From NCBI GenBank assembly GCA_964461115.1, contig CAYWSX010000008.1:1-64000 (forward strand): DNA of 64,000 bases, in the 5' to 3' direction. Source of the DNA: RGIG2134 sp964461115. GTDB lineage: Bacteria > Cyanobacteriota > Vampirovibrionia > Gastranaerophilales > Gastranaerophilaceae. The notes below the pieces were generated by a model. The model was not told where the DNA came from, searched no databases, and saw only the letters and a program-made list of their open reading frames with translations. The position numbers and the translations under genes were made by a program. Below are positions 42,195-50,824 of this stretch, one piece after another (position 1 is the stretch's first letter; each line of letters begins with the position of its first letter).

Positions 42195-44840
42195 ATGGTT
42201 GTAAAAAGTAAGAAAAACGTGGAAAAGTTAGAAAAAGCTTTGACACAATCTTCCGAAGTTTCTACTCTTGAACATTTGGAAGTTATGATTTCAAGAGTGA
42301 AAAAAGCTCAAAAAATCTATGCTTCTTTCTCTCAAGAACAAGTAGACAAAATCTTTAAAGCTGCTGCAACTGCTGCAGACAAAGCTCGTATCCCTCTAGC
42401 AAGAATGGCTGTTGAAGAAACAGGCATGGGCGTTGTTGAAGATAAAATCATCAAAAACCACTTTGCAGCGGAATACATCTATAACAAACACAAAGATGCT
42501 AAAACTTGCGGTATCATCAGCGAAGACAAAACAAACGGTATCAAAGTTGTTGCAGAACCTCTTGGGGTTATCGCGGGTGTTGTTCCTACAACAAACCCTA
42601 CTTCAACAGCGATTTTCAAATCCTTAATCGCTTTGAAAACAAGAAACGCAATCATTTTCTCACCACACCCTAGAGCGAAAAAAGCTACAATCGCTGCTGC
42701 AAGATTGGTTCTTGAAGCTGCAGTTGAAGCGGGCGCTCCTGAAGGGCTTATCGGATGGATTGACGTTCCTTCAATCGAGCTTTCAAACGCTTTGATGAAA
42801 CACCCTTCTATTGACGCTATTTTGGCAACAGGCGGTCCCGGCATGGTTAAAGCTGCATACTCATCAGGCAAACCTGCATTGGGCGTAGGCTCGGGTAACA
42901 CTCCTGCGGTTATTGACGAAACAGCTGATGTAAGAATGGCAGTTTCTTCAATCCTTATGTCAAAAACCTTCGATAACGGTATGATCTGTGCTTCTGAGCA
43001 ATCAATCGTAGCTGTTAAAGATGTTTATGAAGAAGTTAAAAAAGAACTTCAATACCGTGGCGCTTACATTTTGAGCGCTAAAGAAGCGGAAAAAGTTGCA
43101 AAAATTATCTTGACCGAAGCAGGTTCTGTAAACCCTGCAATCGTTGGTCAACCGGCATATAAAATTGCTGAACTCGCAGGAGTTAAAGTTCCTGAATCAG
43201 CAAAAGTTATTGTTGGTGAAGAAACAGAAGTTGCGGTAGAAAATCCGTTCTCACACGAAAAACTTTCTCCAATCTTGGCTTTATACAAAGCTAAAGACTA
43301 TGAAAAAGCTGTTGATATGGCTCACGACCTTGTTTTACTTGGCGGTGCGGGTCACACATCAGTTCTTTATACAGATGCAAGAACTCAAGACAGAATCAAC
43401 TATTTTGCAACAAAATTGCCTACAGGAAGATTATTGATTAACTCTCCATCTTCTCAAGGCGGTATCGGTGACTTATACAACTTCAAATTAGAACCGTCAC
43501 TTACACTCGGATGCGGCTCTTGGGGCGGCAACTCAGTAAGTGAAAACGTTGGCGTAAGACACTTATTAAACTACAAAACTGTTGCTGAAAGGAGAGAAAA
43601 TATGCTTTGGTTCAGAGTTCCGCCTAAAGTTTACTTCAAAAGAGGTGCTACTGATCTAGCTCTTCGTGAACTTGAAGGCAAAAAACGTGCGTTTATCGTA
43701 ACTGACAGATACTTGTTCAACTCAGGTACTGTATACAATATCACTAACGTGCTTGATGAAATCGGCGTAGATTACCAAATCTTCTTCGACGTTAAGCCGG
43801 ATCCTACATTGTCTACTATCAACGAAGCAATGAGCATGATGCGCCCTTACGAGCCTGATGTAATCATCGCACTCGGCGGCGGTTCTCCAATGGACGCAGC
43901 GAAAATTATGTGGTTGATGTATGAACAGCCTGACACTGTGTTCGAAGATATCTCAATGAGATTCATGGACATCAGAAAAAGAATCTGCAGAATTCCTGAC
44001 CTTGGCAAGAAAGCGACTATGGTTGCTATTCCTACAACTTCAGGTACAGGTTCTGAAGTTACACCGTTCGCAATCATCACTGATGATGAAACTAACGTAA
44101 AATATGCAATTGCAGACTACGCTTTGACTCCGAACATGGCAATTGTTGACCCTAACTTCGTAGATTCAATGCCTAAAGGTTTGACCTCTGCTTCAGGTGT
44201 TGACGCTCTTGTTCACTCAATCGAAGCTTATGTTTCTGCTCTTGCAACTAACTTCACTAACTCAAACGCTCTTGAAGCAACAAAATTGGTATTCAGATAT
44301 CTTCCGCGTTCATACAAAGAAGGTGCTAAAGATCCAATCGCAAGAGAAAAAATGCACTACGCAGCGACTATCGCAGGTATGGCGTTCGCTAACTCATTCC
44401 TTGGTTTGTGCCACTCAATGGCTCACAAATTGGGTGCAATGTTCCACGTACCGCACGGTGTTGCTAACGCATTGTTAATCAGCCAAGTTATCAAATATAA
44501 CGCAACTGACTGCCCTAGAAAACAATGTATCTTCCCGCAATACAAATTCCCTAACGCGAAGGCTAAATACGGTCAAATCGCTGATGAGTTAGGCTTAGGC
44601 GGTAAAGACGACGATGAAAAAGTTGCATTATTAATCGACGCAATCGAAGATTTGAAAAAAGAACTCGATTTACCAAAATCAATCAAAGAATTTGGCATAT
44701 CTAAAGAAGACTTCTATGCTAAATTAGATGAATTGGTAGAACTTGCATTCGATGACCAATGTACAGGTGCAAACCCTGCATATCCGTTAATGGATGAAAT
44801 CAAACAAATCTATGTTGATGCTTTCAACGGCAAAATATAA
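42195..44840 (+). CDS. adhE: bifunctional aldehyde-alcohol dehydrogenase
   Basis: 881 aa. It reduces acetyl-CoA to acetaldehyde and then ethanol with NADH, recycling NAD+ in fermentation. The N-terminal aldehyde dehydrogenase half has the catalytic Cys in F-D-N-G-M-I-C-A-S-E. The linker leads to an iron-dependent alcohol dehydrogenase half with G-G-G-S-P-M-D-A-A-K, the T-T-S-G-T-G-S-E motif and metal-binding histidines in L-C-H-S-M-A-H-K and V-P-H-G. AdhE usually forms spirosome filaments. aaaggag precedes the ATG. The Rex site upstream implies induction at high NADH. Confidence 0.97.
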   Translation: MVVKSKKNVEKLEKALTQSSEVSTLEHLEVMISRVKKAQKIYASFSQEQVDKIFKAAATAADKARIPLARMAVEETGMGVVEDKIIKNHFAAEYIYNKHKDAKTCGIISEDKTNGIKVVAEPLGVIAGVVPTTNPTSTAIFKSLIALKTRNAIIFSPHPRAKKATIAAARLVLEAAVEAGAPEGLIGWIDVPSIELSNALMKHPSIDAILATGGPGMVKAAYSSGKPALGVGSGNTPAVIDETADVRMAVSSILMSKTFDNGMICASEQSIVAVKDVYEEVKKELQYRGAYILSAKEAEKVAKIILTEAGSVNPAIVGQPAYKIAELAGVKVPESAKVIVGEETEVAVENPFSHEKLSPILALYKAKDYEKAVDMAHDLVLLGGAGHTSVLYTDARTQDRINYFATKLPTGRLLINSPSSQGGIGDLYNFKLEPSLTLGCGSWGGNSVSENVGVRHLLNYKTVAERRENMLWFRVPPKVYFKRGATDLALRELEGKKRAFIVTDRYLFNSGTVYNITNVLDEIGVDYQIFFDVKPDPTLSTINEAMSMMRPYEPDVIIALGGGSPMDAAKIMWLMYEQPDTVFEDISMRFMDIRKRICRIPDLGKKATMVAIPTTSGTGSEVTPFAIITDDETNVKYAIADYALTPNMAIVDPNFVDSMPKGLTSASGVDALVHSIEAYVSALATNFTNSNALEATKLVFRYLPRSYKEGAKDPIAREKMHYAATIAGMAFANSFLGLCHSMAHKLGAMFHVPHGVANALLISQVIKYNATDCPRKQCIFPQYKFPNAKAKYGQIADELGLGGKDDDEKVALLIDAIEDLKKELDLPKSIKEFGISKEDFYAKLDELVELAFDDQCTGANPAYPLMDEIKQIYVDAFNGKI

Positions 44841-44845
44841 TCAAA

Positions 44846-44953
44846 GTCATTCTGAGGAAACTATGTGACCGAAGAATCTCAAAGGAAACGGAGCCAAACA
44901 AAATGTATGGCTCCGTTTTTCTTTATAGATGCTTCGCTTCGCTCAGAATGACG
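44846..44953. repeat. inverted repeat halves (GTCATTCTGAG type) flanking the adhE terminator
   Basis: GTCATTCTGAGGAAAC... (44846-44880, ending GAAGAATCTC) faces AGATGCTTCGCTTCGCTCAG... (44927-44953, ending AATGACG). The two halves belong to the dispersed repeat family in which a GTCATTCTGAG start leads to an AAGAATCT end, and they enclose the adhE terminator. Confidence 0.7.
44886..44920 (+). terminator. adhE terminator
   Basis: ACGGAGCC (44888-44895) pairs with GGCTCCGT (44909-44916), followed by TTTTT. Confidence 0.88.
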
Positions 44954-44985
44954 AAGAGGTAGAATTTAAAATTTAAAAAAATTAT

Positions 44986-45660
44986 TTAAGGAAGGCATTC
45001 CCAATAAGTTTTAGTACTATCCCAAGGACATTTATTTATTACTGCGAAATAAGTGCAGCTTACACCGTTTATTGCGCTTGTATTTGCTTTAGAACAATTA
45101 ACTCCCATCTTATCTTCGACATAAGGACCCCCGTATGAAGTAGTTTCTGCCCCAACAGGAACCAGTTTCCCCGTGTTAGTGTTCACAAAAAATATAAACA
45201 AATCATGACCATACGCGTTAGGGCCTTTTATACCATTTGTATCTATAGTTATCCAATTTGCCCAACAGTTATAAAATCCGCCGATAAAACTGCCGTCATC
45301 TAACGTTTTTTCAGGAGGCTGTGAACAGTTTTTTACGTTACTGGCAGAAGCGTCTTCCAATGTATATGTTTTATATTTTTGCGTTATAGGATAAGGCTTA
45401 GGTCCCGGTTTTATTTTGAACTTACTGAAAAACTCATCATAAAACTCAGAATAATACGGATTTGCGACAAAAGACAAATCATCTATTCTCAAAGCATAGA
45501 ATGTTTGACTCACAGTTGAGTACATTTTTTTGAACTGAGATTCCAAAACATGCCTTTCATACCTATGAATCAAAGTCGGTATGGTTAATGCCGCGACTAT
45601 ACCGATGATAGTGAGCGTAATGAGGACTTCTGCAAGTGTAAAAGCTTTTTTTGTATTCAT
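44986..45660 (-). CDS. type IV prepilin-like protein
   Basis: 224 aa. The N-terminus K-K-A-F-T-L-A-E-V-L-I-T-L-T-I-I-G-I-V-A is a textbook prepilin cleavage site and helix, with Glu at +5. I-D-T-N-G-I-K-G-P-N-A-Y-G-H-D-L-F matches the D-x-N-G-x-K-G-P-N segment common in this kind of host's pseudopilins. Several Cys in the C-terminal half may form disulfides. It is the second such gene here; a broken third one is at 58121. A standalone gene with no assembly genes nearby. Confidence 0.87.
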   Translation of the reverse strand: MNTKKAFTLAEVLITLTIIGIVAALTIPTLIHRYERHVLESQFKKMYSTVSQTFYALRIDDLSFVANPYYSEFYDEFFSKFKIKPGPKPYPITQKYKTYTLEDASASNVKNCSQPPEKTLDDGSFIGGFYNCWANWITIDTNGIKGPNAYGHDLFIFFVNTNTGKLVPVGAETTSYGGPYVEDKMGVNCSKANTSAINGVSCTYFAVINKCPWDSTKTYWECLP

Positions 45661-45729
45661 TGATTAATTATACAAGTATCAATCCATATATTCAATGTTT
45701 GCAGTAAAATTGTTTATGGATACTGAATT

Positions 45730-46143
45730 ATGTCAAAAAAAATAGCAAAACTTTTGATAGGGTTTTTGATTTTAGCCGCAATCCAAATTGCGTCAAATTT
45801 TATACTGAAATTCTTTCATGCACCTTTTCCTTCACCGCTTCTCGGCATGATAATTCTTACATTTTTGCTGCAATATAAAGTTATACCCGAAAGTTTAATC
45901 AAAGATATCTCAAATTTACTTCTTAAAAATATGGCATTATTTTTTATACCCTTGTTAGTTGGCGTAATGACATATTTTCATCTTATTTATAAAAATCTGG
46001 TGCCTCTCATATTTACCATTATTTTTACTACATTTTTTACGATGGTTTTAACAGCAATATTCGTCGAAACAATTATTAAACACATACGCAGAATGAAAAT
46101 TGCCGCTATTTCAGAAAATAAATCGGAGGCTGAAAATGATTAA
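45730..46143 (+). CDS. lrgA: LrgA/CidA-family membrane protein
   Basis: 137 aa with four hydrophobic helices. P-F-P-S-P-L-L-G-M-I-I-L (the P-G-x-x-x-G-M-x-x-L region of the family) and the L-L-K-N-M-A-L-F-F-I-P-L-L-V-G-V-M segment are diagnostic. LrgA/CidA proteins are holin-like and, with LrgB/CidB, are tied to murein hydrolase control and, in some bacteria, to pyruvate or glycolate transport. The gene overlaps lrgB by 8 nt. Confidence 0.9.
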   Translation: MSKKIAKLLIGFLILAAIQIASNFILKFFHAPFPSPLLGMIILTFLLQYKVIPESLIKDISNLLLKNMALFFIPLLVGVMTYFHLIYKNLVPLIFTIIFTTFFTMVLTAIFVETIIKHIRRMKIAAISENKSEAEND

Positions 46144-46816
46144 TCCTTTCTGGTTTGTTTTGACTGTTCTAATTTTTAAATTGACTCAAAAATTTCAAAC
46201 TTTTAAATACACGAAAAAGTTTCCTCCAATATTGGTATCGGGAATAATTCTAATAATAATTTTAAAAGTCTTTAAGATTGACTACTCAGAATACAACGAA
46301 AGCGCCTGTTTTATTACATTTTTGCTCGGTCCTGCAACTATTGCACTTGCATATCCGCTCGTAAAAAACATTGATATACTGACAAAAAACAAACGGGCTG
46401 TATATTTTGGGTTGCTATTTGCTGCTTTGATTGCAATAATTTCGACTTATCTCACAGGGAAATTTTTTCACGCAGATTTTAACGTGATCATGTCTATGAT
46501 ACCAAAATCCGTTACGACACCGATTGCCGTAGAAATTTCAAAAACTATAGGCGGAATACCCGAACTTACGGGCTGCATAGTAATATTTACAGGGCTTTTA
46601 GGCGGACTGTCAGGTCATAAGATTTTGAAAATATTTCATATAAAAAGCGATGTTGCAGTAGGGCTTTCGATTGGTGCTTCCAGCCACGTTATGGGCACTG
46701 CAAGCTGCATTGAAAAGAAAAAACATAAGCAGGTAGCAATAAGCACAATGGCACTGATTATAGTCGGTATTTTGACAGCAATTATGGCGCCTATTTTAGT
46801 AAGTTTAATAAAATAA
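46136..46816 (+). CDS. lrgB: LrgB/CidB-family membrane protein
   Basis: 226 aa from the ATG at 46136, which has GGAGG in the end of lrgA. Polytopic. Family segments: L-L-G-P-A-T-I-A-L-A-Y-P-L, P-K-S-V-T-T-P-I-A-V-E-I-S and G-A-S-S-H-V-M-G-T-A are all present. It works with LrgA; the pair is translationally coupled. Given the nearby fermentation genes a carboxylate-transport role is possible, but sequence alone does not separate this from a murein-hydrolase role. Confidence 0.92.
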   Translation: MINPFWFVLTVLIFKLTQKFQTFKYTKKFPPILVSGIILIIILKVFKIDYSEYNESACFITFLLGPATIALAYPLVKNIDILTKNKRAVYFGLLFAALIAIISTYLTGKFFHADFNVIMSMIPKSVTTPIAVEISKTIGGIPELTGCIVIFTGLLGGLSGHKILKIFHIKSDVAVGLSIGASSHVMGTASCIEKKKHKQVAISTMALIIVGILTAIMAPILVSLIK

Positions 46817-46886
46817 ATTTCGATAAAAAACCCAGATTAGCCTTTTCACCTGATGACAAAAAATATTCTTTCATTAATATTAGATT

Positions 46887-47414
46887 ATGAAGAAATTTTT
46901 GACTTTTTTGATGATATTTTTCTTTGCACAGCCGGGTTTTGCCGATATGGTTTTGCAGGGTGCCGCCGAATACAATGTGCAATCCGCACGAAACGAAGTC
47001 CAAGAAAATGTACAATACAAAGTCAGTCCCGCAAATTTTTCAGCGCATATTCTCGATCCAAATCGGGATGAAAATTCAAATGCGCTAAAAGGCAATGTAT
47101 CACTAAAAGACCGTGCTATAGCAGCGTTTTCCATAGGCACTTACGGTGTTACATACAACAACGACCCGCTTCATGCATATTATTATTCACCACAAGGGGT
47201 CTTAAATTATATAGATGTTCGCTCAGGCAAAGATTATCCATACAAATCATACCAATATGATGTTTCGGGCAAACTGGTAAACATGGGGCTAAGAGTCTCA
47301 AAAGCCGAAACCTATATTTATAATCCCCAAGGCATACTAATGGCACATTGGGTTGGCTCAAACGGCTATGATGAGAATGGCAAGCTGGTTATGACACGAC
47401 AATACAAAGAATAG
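46887..47414 (+). CDS. exported protein with YD/RHS-like short repeats
   Basis: 175 aa. A signal peptide (M-K-K-F-L-T-F-L-M-I-F-F-F-A, cleavage near G-F-A-D) predicts export. The C-terminal 90 residues have repeated Y-x-P-Q-G or Y-D-x-x-G-K-L units (Y-Y-S-P-Q-G-V-L, Y-D-V-S-G-K-L, Y-N-P-Q-G-I-L, Y-D-E-N-G-K-L) like YD or MORN-type beta-repeats. Function unknown. It ends next to the convergent TPR gene with no gap. Confidence 0.7.
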   Translation: MKKFLTFLMIFFFAQPGFADMVLQGAAEYNVQSARNEVQENVQYKVSPANFSAHILDPNRDENSNALKGNVSLKDRAIAAFSIGTYGVTYNNDPLHAYYYSPQGVLNYIDVRSGKDYPYKSYQYDVSGKLVNMGLRVSKAETYIYNPQGILMAHWVGSNGYDENGKLVMTRQYKE

Positions 47415-48353
47415 TTAATTCTCCAGAGATTCCAAAGCGATTTTTAATTCATGTTTTACAGATTTTAACGGCACAGTAAGGGTTTCATAGTTTTTAAGCG
47501 CTTCTTTTAATTGATTAATGTAGGTTTTCAAATCACCCTTCTTTTCAGCAAGTTTACCCAAATAATAGTACAAATCTCCGCAATATGGGTTTTGCATAAG
47601 CGCTGTTTGAAGAATTTCTTGTGCTTCTGAATCTCTATCAAGTTTTTTCAATATTTTTGCATAGATTTTGTATGCGTCGATATCTTTCGGGTTTAACTCA
47701 ATTGTTTTTTGTAAATATTCAACCGCTTTTTCTAAATTTTCTGTCTTGTATGCCATAGACGCAAGATTAAAATACGCCCAGCTGTAATCGGGACAATTCT
47801 TAAGAACCAGATCGTATTGAATTTCAGCCTGCTCTTCATTTCCCGTTTTTTGGAACTCACATGCCAGATAAAATCTCGCCAAAATGTCTTTTTCATTCAA
47901 TTGAAGTGCTTTAGAAAAACATTTTGTTGCATGCTCAGATTCTTCTTTATTTCTGAAACACACACCGAGATTAAAATAAGTGTTGCCGTCATTCTTGTCA
48001 TATTCTAAAACTTTTTTGAAATAACTGATTGCTTCGTCATTTTGTCCCATTTCAAGAAAAACATAACCCAAATTATAAAGAAAATCAGGCTCTTCGGGTT
48101 GATAAGCGACAGCTTTTTCGTATGCCTTTTTTGCTTGCGGAAAATTGCGAAGCTTATCCCATGCTATTCCTAAGTTATAATGAAGACGGGAATCTTCGGG
48201 AAAAACTGTTATTAAATAGGAGAGCTGCTTTACCGCTTCCTCATTAAATCCCTTATCCATCAATGCAACTGTGAGTTCACGCCGCGCTTGAAAATTCGTC
48301 GGATCTTCTTTGATTATATTTGTTAGATTTTCTATTTCGTGAAGATAATTCAT
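47415..48353 (-). CDS. tetratricopeptide repeat protein
   Basis: 312 aa with about seven consecutive 34-residue TPR units, for example P-D-F-L-Y-N-L-G-Y-V-F-L-E-M-G-Q-N-D-E-A and N-T-Y-F-N-L-G-V-C-F-R-N-K. No signal peptide or catalytic domain, so it is a cytoplasmic protein-protein interaction scaffold. Partners are not evident from neighbours. Confidence 0.9.
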   Translation of the reverse strand: MNYLHEIENLTNIIKEDPTNFQARRELTVALMDKGFNEEAVKQLSYLITVFPEDSRLHYNLGIAWDKLRNFPQAKKAYEKAVAYQPEEPDFLYNLGYVFLEMGQNDEAISYFKKVLEYDKNDGNTYFNLGVCFRNKEESEHATKCFSKALQLNEKDILARFYLACEFQKTGNEEQAEIQYDLVLKNCPDYSWAYFNLASMAYKTENLEKAVEYLQKTIELNPKDIDAYKIYAKILKKLDRDSEAQEILQTALMQNPYCGDLYYYLGKLAEKKGDLKTYINQLKEALKNYETLTVPLKSVKHELKIALESLEN

Positions 48354-48425
48354 ACTTTTATTTTAACAAACGTGCATAAATAAAACAATTTTTGTATTAT
48401 AAAGTAAAAAGAGGAGCAAAAACTA

Positions 48426-48812
48426 ATGCAGCACATCATAATTACAAAACGAATAGAGCCGTATGACCTGATTGAAGGTATCAAAAAGAATTTTGAGGTT
48501 GAAGACTATACTTTTATAGGAATGAATAAATTTGAAATTTTAGACAAATTTTTAGCAAACATGCAAAATGTCCAAACAGAAAACACCGCTTTCGGACTGT
48601 ACATGAAGAATGTCAACAAATTTTACTTAGCAAAAAGCAAAGCACCTGCCTCTGACATAGAGAATCAAATCAAGAATGTTTTAGCAAATATTTTATCAAT
48701 TGATACGGGAAACCTTGAGACAGCAGAAGGCATAACTCTTACACAAAGCCGCGACAAAGCCATTTCCTCGGTTGATATGGGGAAATCCGAAGCCAGTATT
48801 ATTACCGCTTAG
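48426..48812 (+). CDS. small protein of unknown function
   Basis: 128 aa, not recognised. It starts after gagg at good spacing. The sequence alternates short beta-like and helical segments (H-I-I-I-T-K-R-I-E-P-Y-D-L-I-E-G-I-K) and ends in a Ser/Ala/Asp-rich tail. No export signal. Its 3' end overlaps the end of the convergent nuclease gene by 11 nt. Confidence 0.62.
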   Translation: MQHIIITKRIEPYDLIEGIKKNFEVEDYTFIGMNKFEILDKFLANMQNVQTENTAFGLYMKNVNKFYLAKSKAPASDIENQIKNVLANILSIDTGNLETAEGITLTQSRDKAISSVDMGKSEASIITA

Positions 48813-50667
48813 CATATTTACATCCCGGGTCTGCTTTATCAATTAATCCGTCAAAATCGTTATCTATTCCGTCAAAACAAGAACCCGGAGAACTCGGACC
48901 TTCTGCATGGGGAGTTTTCACCAGCCATTTGTTAGGCACAGAGTTGTACAAATATAAGAATTGGGCTTTGAAAATCTTTGCAGCATCAGGATTATTTATG
49001 AGTAATAAATTTTCATCATTTATATCTGTTCCGCTATGAGTAAGATTCATCGAACCCGTAAAAATATACTTATCGTCAACAATCAACGATTTTGTATGCA
49101 TTTTTCCCGCTTTGTTTTCAACTTTTACAGCAATTCCTCCCGAACGCAGATTATCGTGGACAGAAAATTTTCCGTTTGCACTTGTTGCATCTATCAATAA
49201 CTTCACATCCACACCTCGACGCTTAGCATTCAACAACGCACTTAGAATCTCATCATGTGTAACAACAAACGAAGAAATATAAATATATTTTCGAGCATTG
49301 TTTATCATAGGTACTATTTGGGAAGATATAATGCTATCCTGCGGTGAAAAGTATACAGATACTACATTTCGCCCGTCAATTTTTATGTTTTCCTTATTCG
49401 AAATTTTTTCTTTTAAAAAATGAAATTTTTCGTCATACATTTGCTCAAACTCCTGCAAATAAATATCTGCAAGTACTTTTGAATTTGCAAAAATTACAAT
49501 ATTGGCATTAAAATCCGCTAAATCAGTGCCGGAAATATTCGCTGAACCAACCCAGACAGATTTTTTATCAAAAATAAAGAATTTGTCATGCATAATCGCA
49601 TTTGTATATTTTGAATTACTTCCACAGCCGCGCGGAATTTTATGATTATCAGTTTTGTAGTCCGGAATAAGGCTTTGAATAGTTTTTACATCTTCATAGA
49701 TATTATTTCCTTTTCGGTCTTCGTCCGTTACCCAGCGTATTTTGACGCCGCGTTTTTGAGCAGAAAGAAGTGCCTGAACGATTTTTGGCTGTCCGGAAAA
49801 ACCATAAACCGCAAAATCTATACTTTCCTTGGAATTATTAATTTGATTCAGAAGAATTCTACACGAAGGAACAGAACAACTGCTGTCCGGCTTCATGCGG
49901 CGGTTAAAATCCGTAAAATAAAAACTCATATTTCCGTGCGTAAAATCAAAATTTTTGAAAATAAATTTTTCATAAGGAAAATCCTCTTGTTTAAATTTAT
50001 CATTGCCAAGAATACAATAAAAACAAGGTTTTGCATCTTTTGGCAATTTTTCTTTTCTGAAAGCCTCTGCCATTTTCATTTTCGACGCATATTTGCAGTT
50101 TATGGCATGGTAAATATTTTTCTTATGATTGAGAATATAAATTCCCTGTTTTTTAGCCTCTTCAAGGTGTTTTTCTATATTTACAATGCTAAGTTCTTTT
50201 TTATATTTTCTGACACGATGTGTAGGAGTCGCAAACCCTTCATTTAAAAGAATTTTAGCGATTTCTTCATGTGGTTTCCCATTACGAGACAGGTATATTT
50301 TTGCTGATTTAAAGCCCCTATTTTTATGTAATTCTTCTTCTTTAAATTTTAACTGAACGGATTTTCCCGTAAATTCCTTTTCAGAAAACTCTTTTGCCAT
50401 AACACCCAGAACAAGAATTTCATTTTTAGTGAGCCAGCTTGAGCGAATTTGATACTTGAGATTTCGGTCTGCTTTTGCATGAAAACCGTTTACACCATAT
50501 ACCTTTATAAGTTCATCCTTATCAATCTTTCCGTTTTTATTCAAGTCGACATAAAACTCGTCACAATTTTGCACCTTTAAAATTTTATAAACAGGCATTT
50601 CCCCGCCTTTTACAAAGTTAAAAAGCACTAAAATCATTACCATAACAGCTAAAGTGACATATTTCAT
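48802..50667 (-). CDS. exported multidomain phospholipase D-type nuclease
   Basis: 621 aa. Order: signal peptide or anchor (residues about 1-22); EF-hand-like loop D-L-N-K-N-G-K-I-D-K-D-E-L (about 41-53); a staphylococcal-nuclease-like region (about 55-175); a H-A-I-N-C-K-Y-A ... C-F-Y-C segment like the Ada-type zinc motif (about 187-220); two phospholipase D catalytic repeats with H-D-K-F-F-I-F-D (about 361) and H-T-K-S-L-I-V-D (about 524); and a C-terminal D-G-I-D-N-D-F-D-G-L-I-D calcium-loop motif. Both HKD motifs are intact, so hydrolysis of a phosphodiester (DNA or lipid) is likely. It is divergent from glmS. Confidence 0.85.
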   Translation of the reverse strand: MKYVTLAVMVMILVLFNFVKGGEMPVYKILKVQNCDEFYVDLNKNGKIDKDELIKVYGVNGFHAKADRNLKYQIRSSWLTKNEILVLGVMAKEFSEKEFTGKSVQLKFKEEELHKNRGFKSAKIYLSRNGKPHEEIAKILLNEGFATPTHRVRKYKKELSIVNIEKHLEEAKKQGIYILNHKKNIYHAINCKYASKMKMAEAFRKEKLPKDAKPCFYCILGNDKFKQEDFPYEKFIFKNFDFTHGNMSFYFTDFNRRMKPDSSCSVPSCRILLNQINNSKESIDFAVYGFSGQPKIVQALLSAQKRGVKIRWVTDEDRKGNNIYEDVKTIQSLIPDYKTDNHKIPRGCGSNSKYTNAIMHDKFFIFDKKSVWVGSANISGTDLADFNANIVIFANSKVLADIYLQEFEQMYDEKFHFLKEKISNKENIKIDGRNVVSVYFSPQDSIISSQIVPMINNARKYIYISSFVVTHDEILSALLNAKRRGVDVKLLIDATSANGKFSVHDNLRSGGIAVKVENKAGKMHTKSLIVDDKYIFTGSMNLTHSGTDINDENLLLINNPDAAKIFKAQFLYLYNSVPNKWLVKTPHAEGPSSPGSCFDGIDNDFDGLIDKADPGCKYAKR

Positions 50668-50755
50668 TACAAAATTATACTTTAGGGCACGTCGAATGTC
50701 TATTATTCAAACCAAGTTTCAATTTTGAATTATCTTTATATAATTTTAATTTGAT

Positions 50756-50786
50756 TTGAACGGATTATATTGTAAAATTCTATAAT
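50756..50786 (+). promoter_or_regulatory. possible glmS promoter
   Basis: TTGAAC (50756-50761) and TATAAT (50781-50786) with a long 19-nt spacer, 38 nt before the glmS ATG. No glmS ribozyme core was recognised in the short leader. Confidence 0.4.
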
Positions 50787-50824
50787 AGACATCAATTCGA
50801 AAGAATATTAATAAGGAAAAGAAT

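Noticed and set aside
49642..50247. 201-codon plus-strand frame inside the nuclease gene
   Set aside because: It is a shadow of the Lys/Glu-rich minus-strand coding sequence, giving a Phe/Ile-rich translation with no recognisable domain.
50700..50824. glmS ribozyme in the glmS leader
   Set aside because: The leader is short and AT-rich and I saw none of the conserved core elements of the ribozyme.
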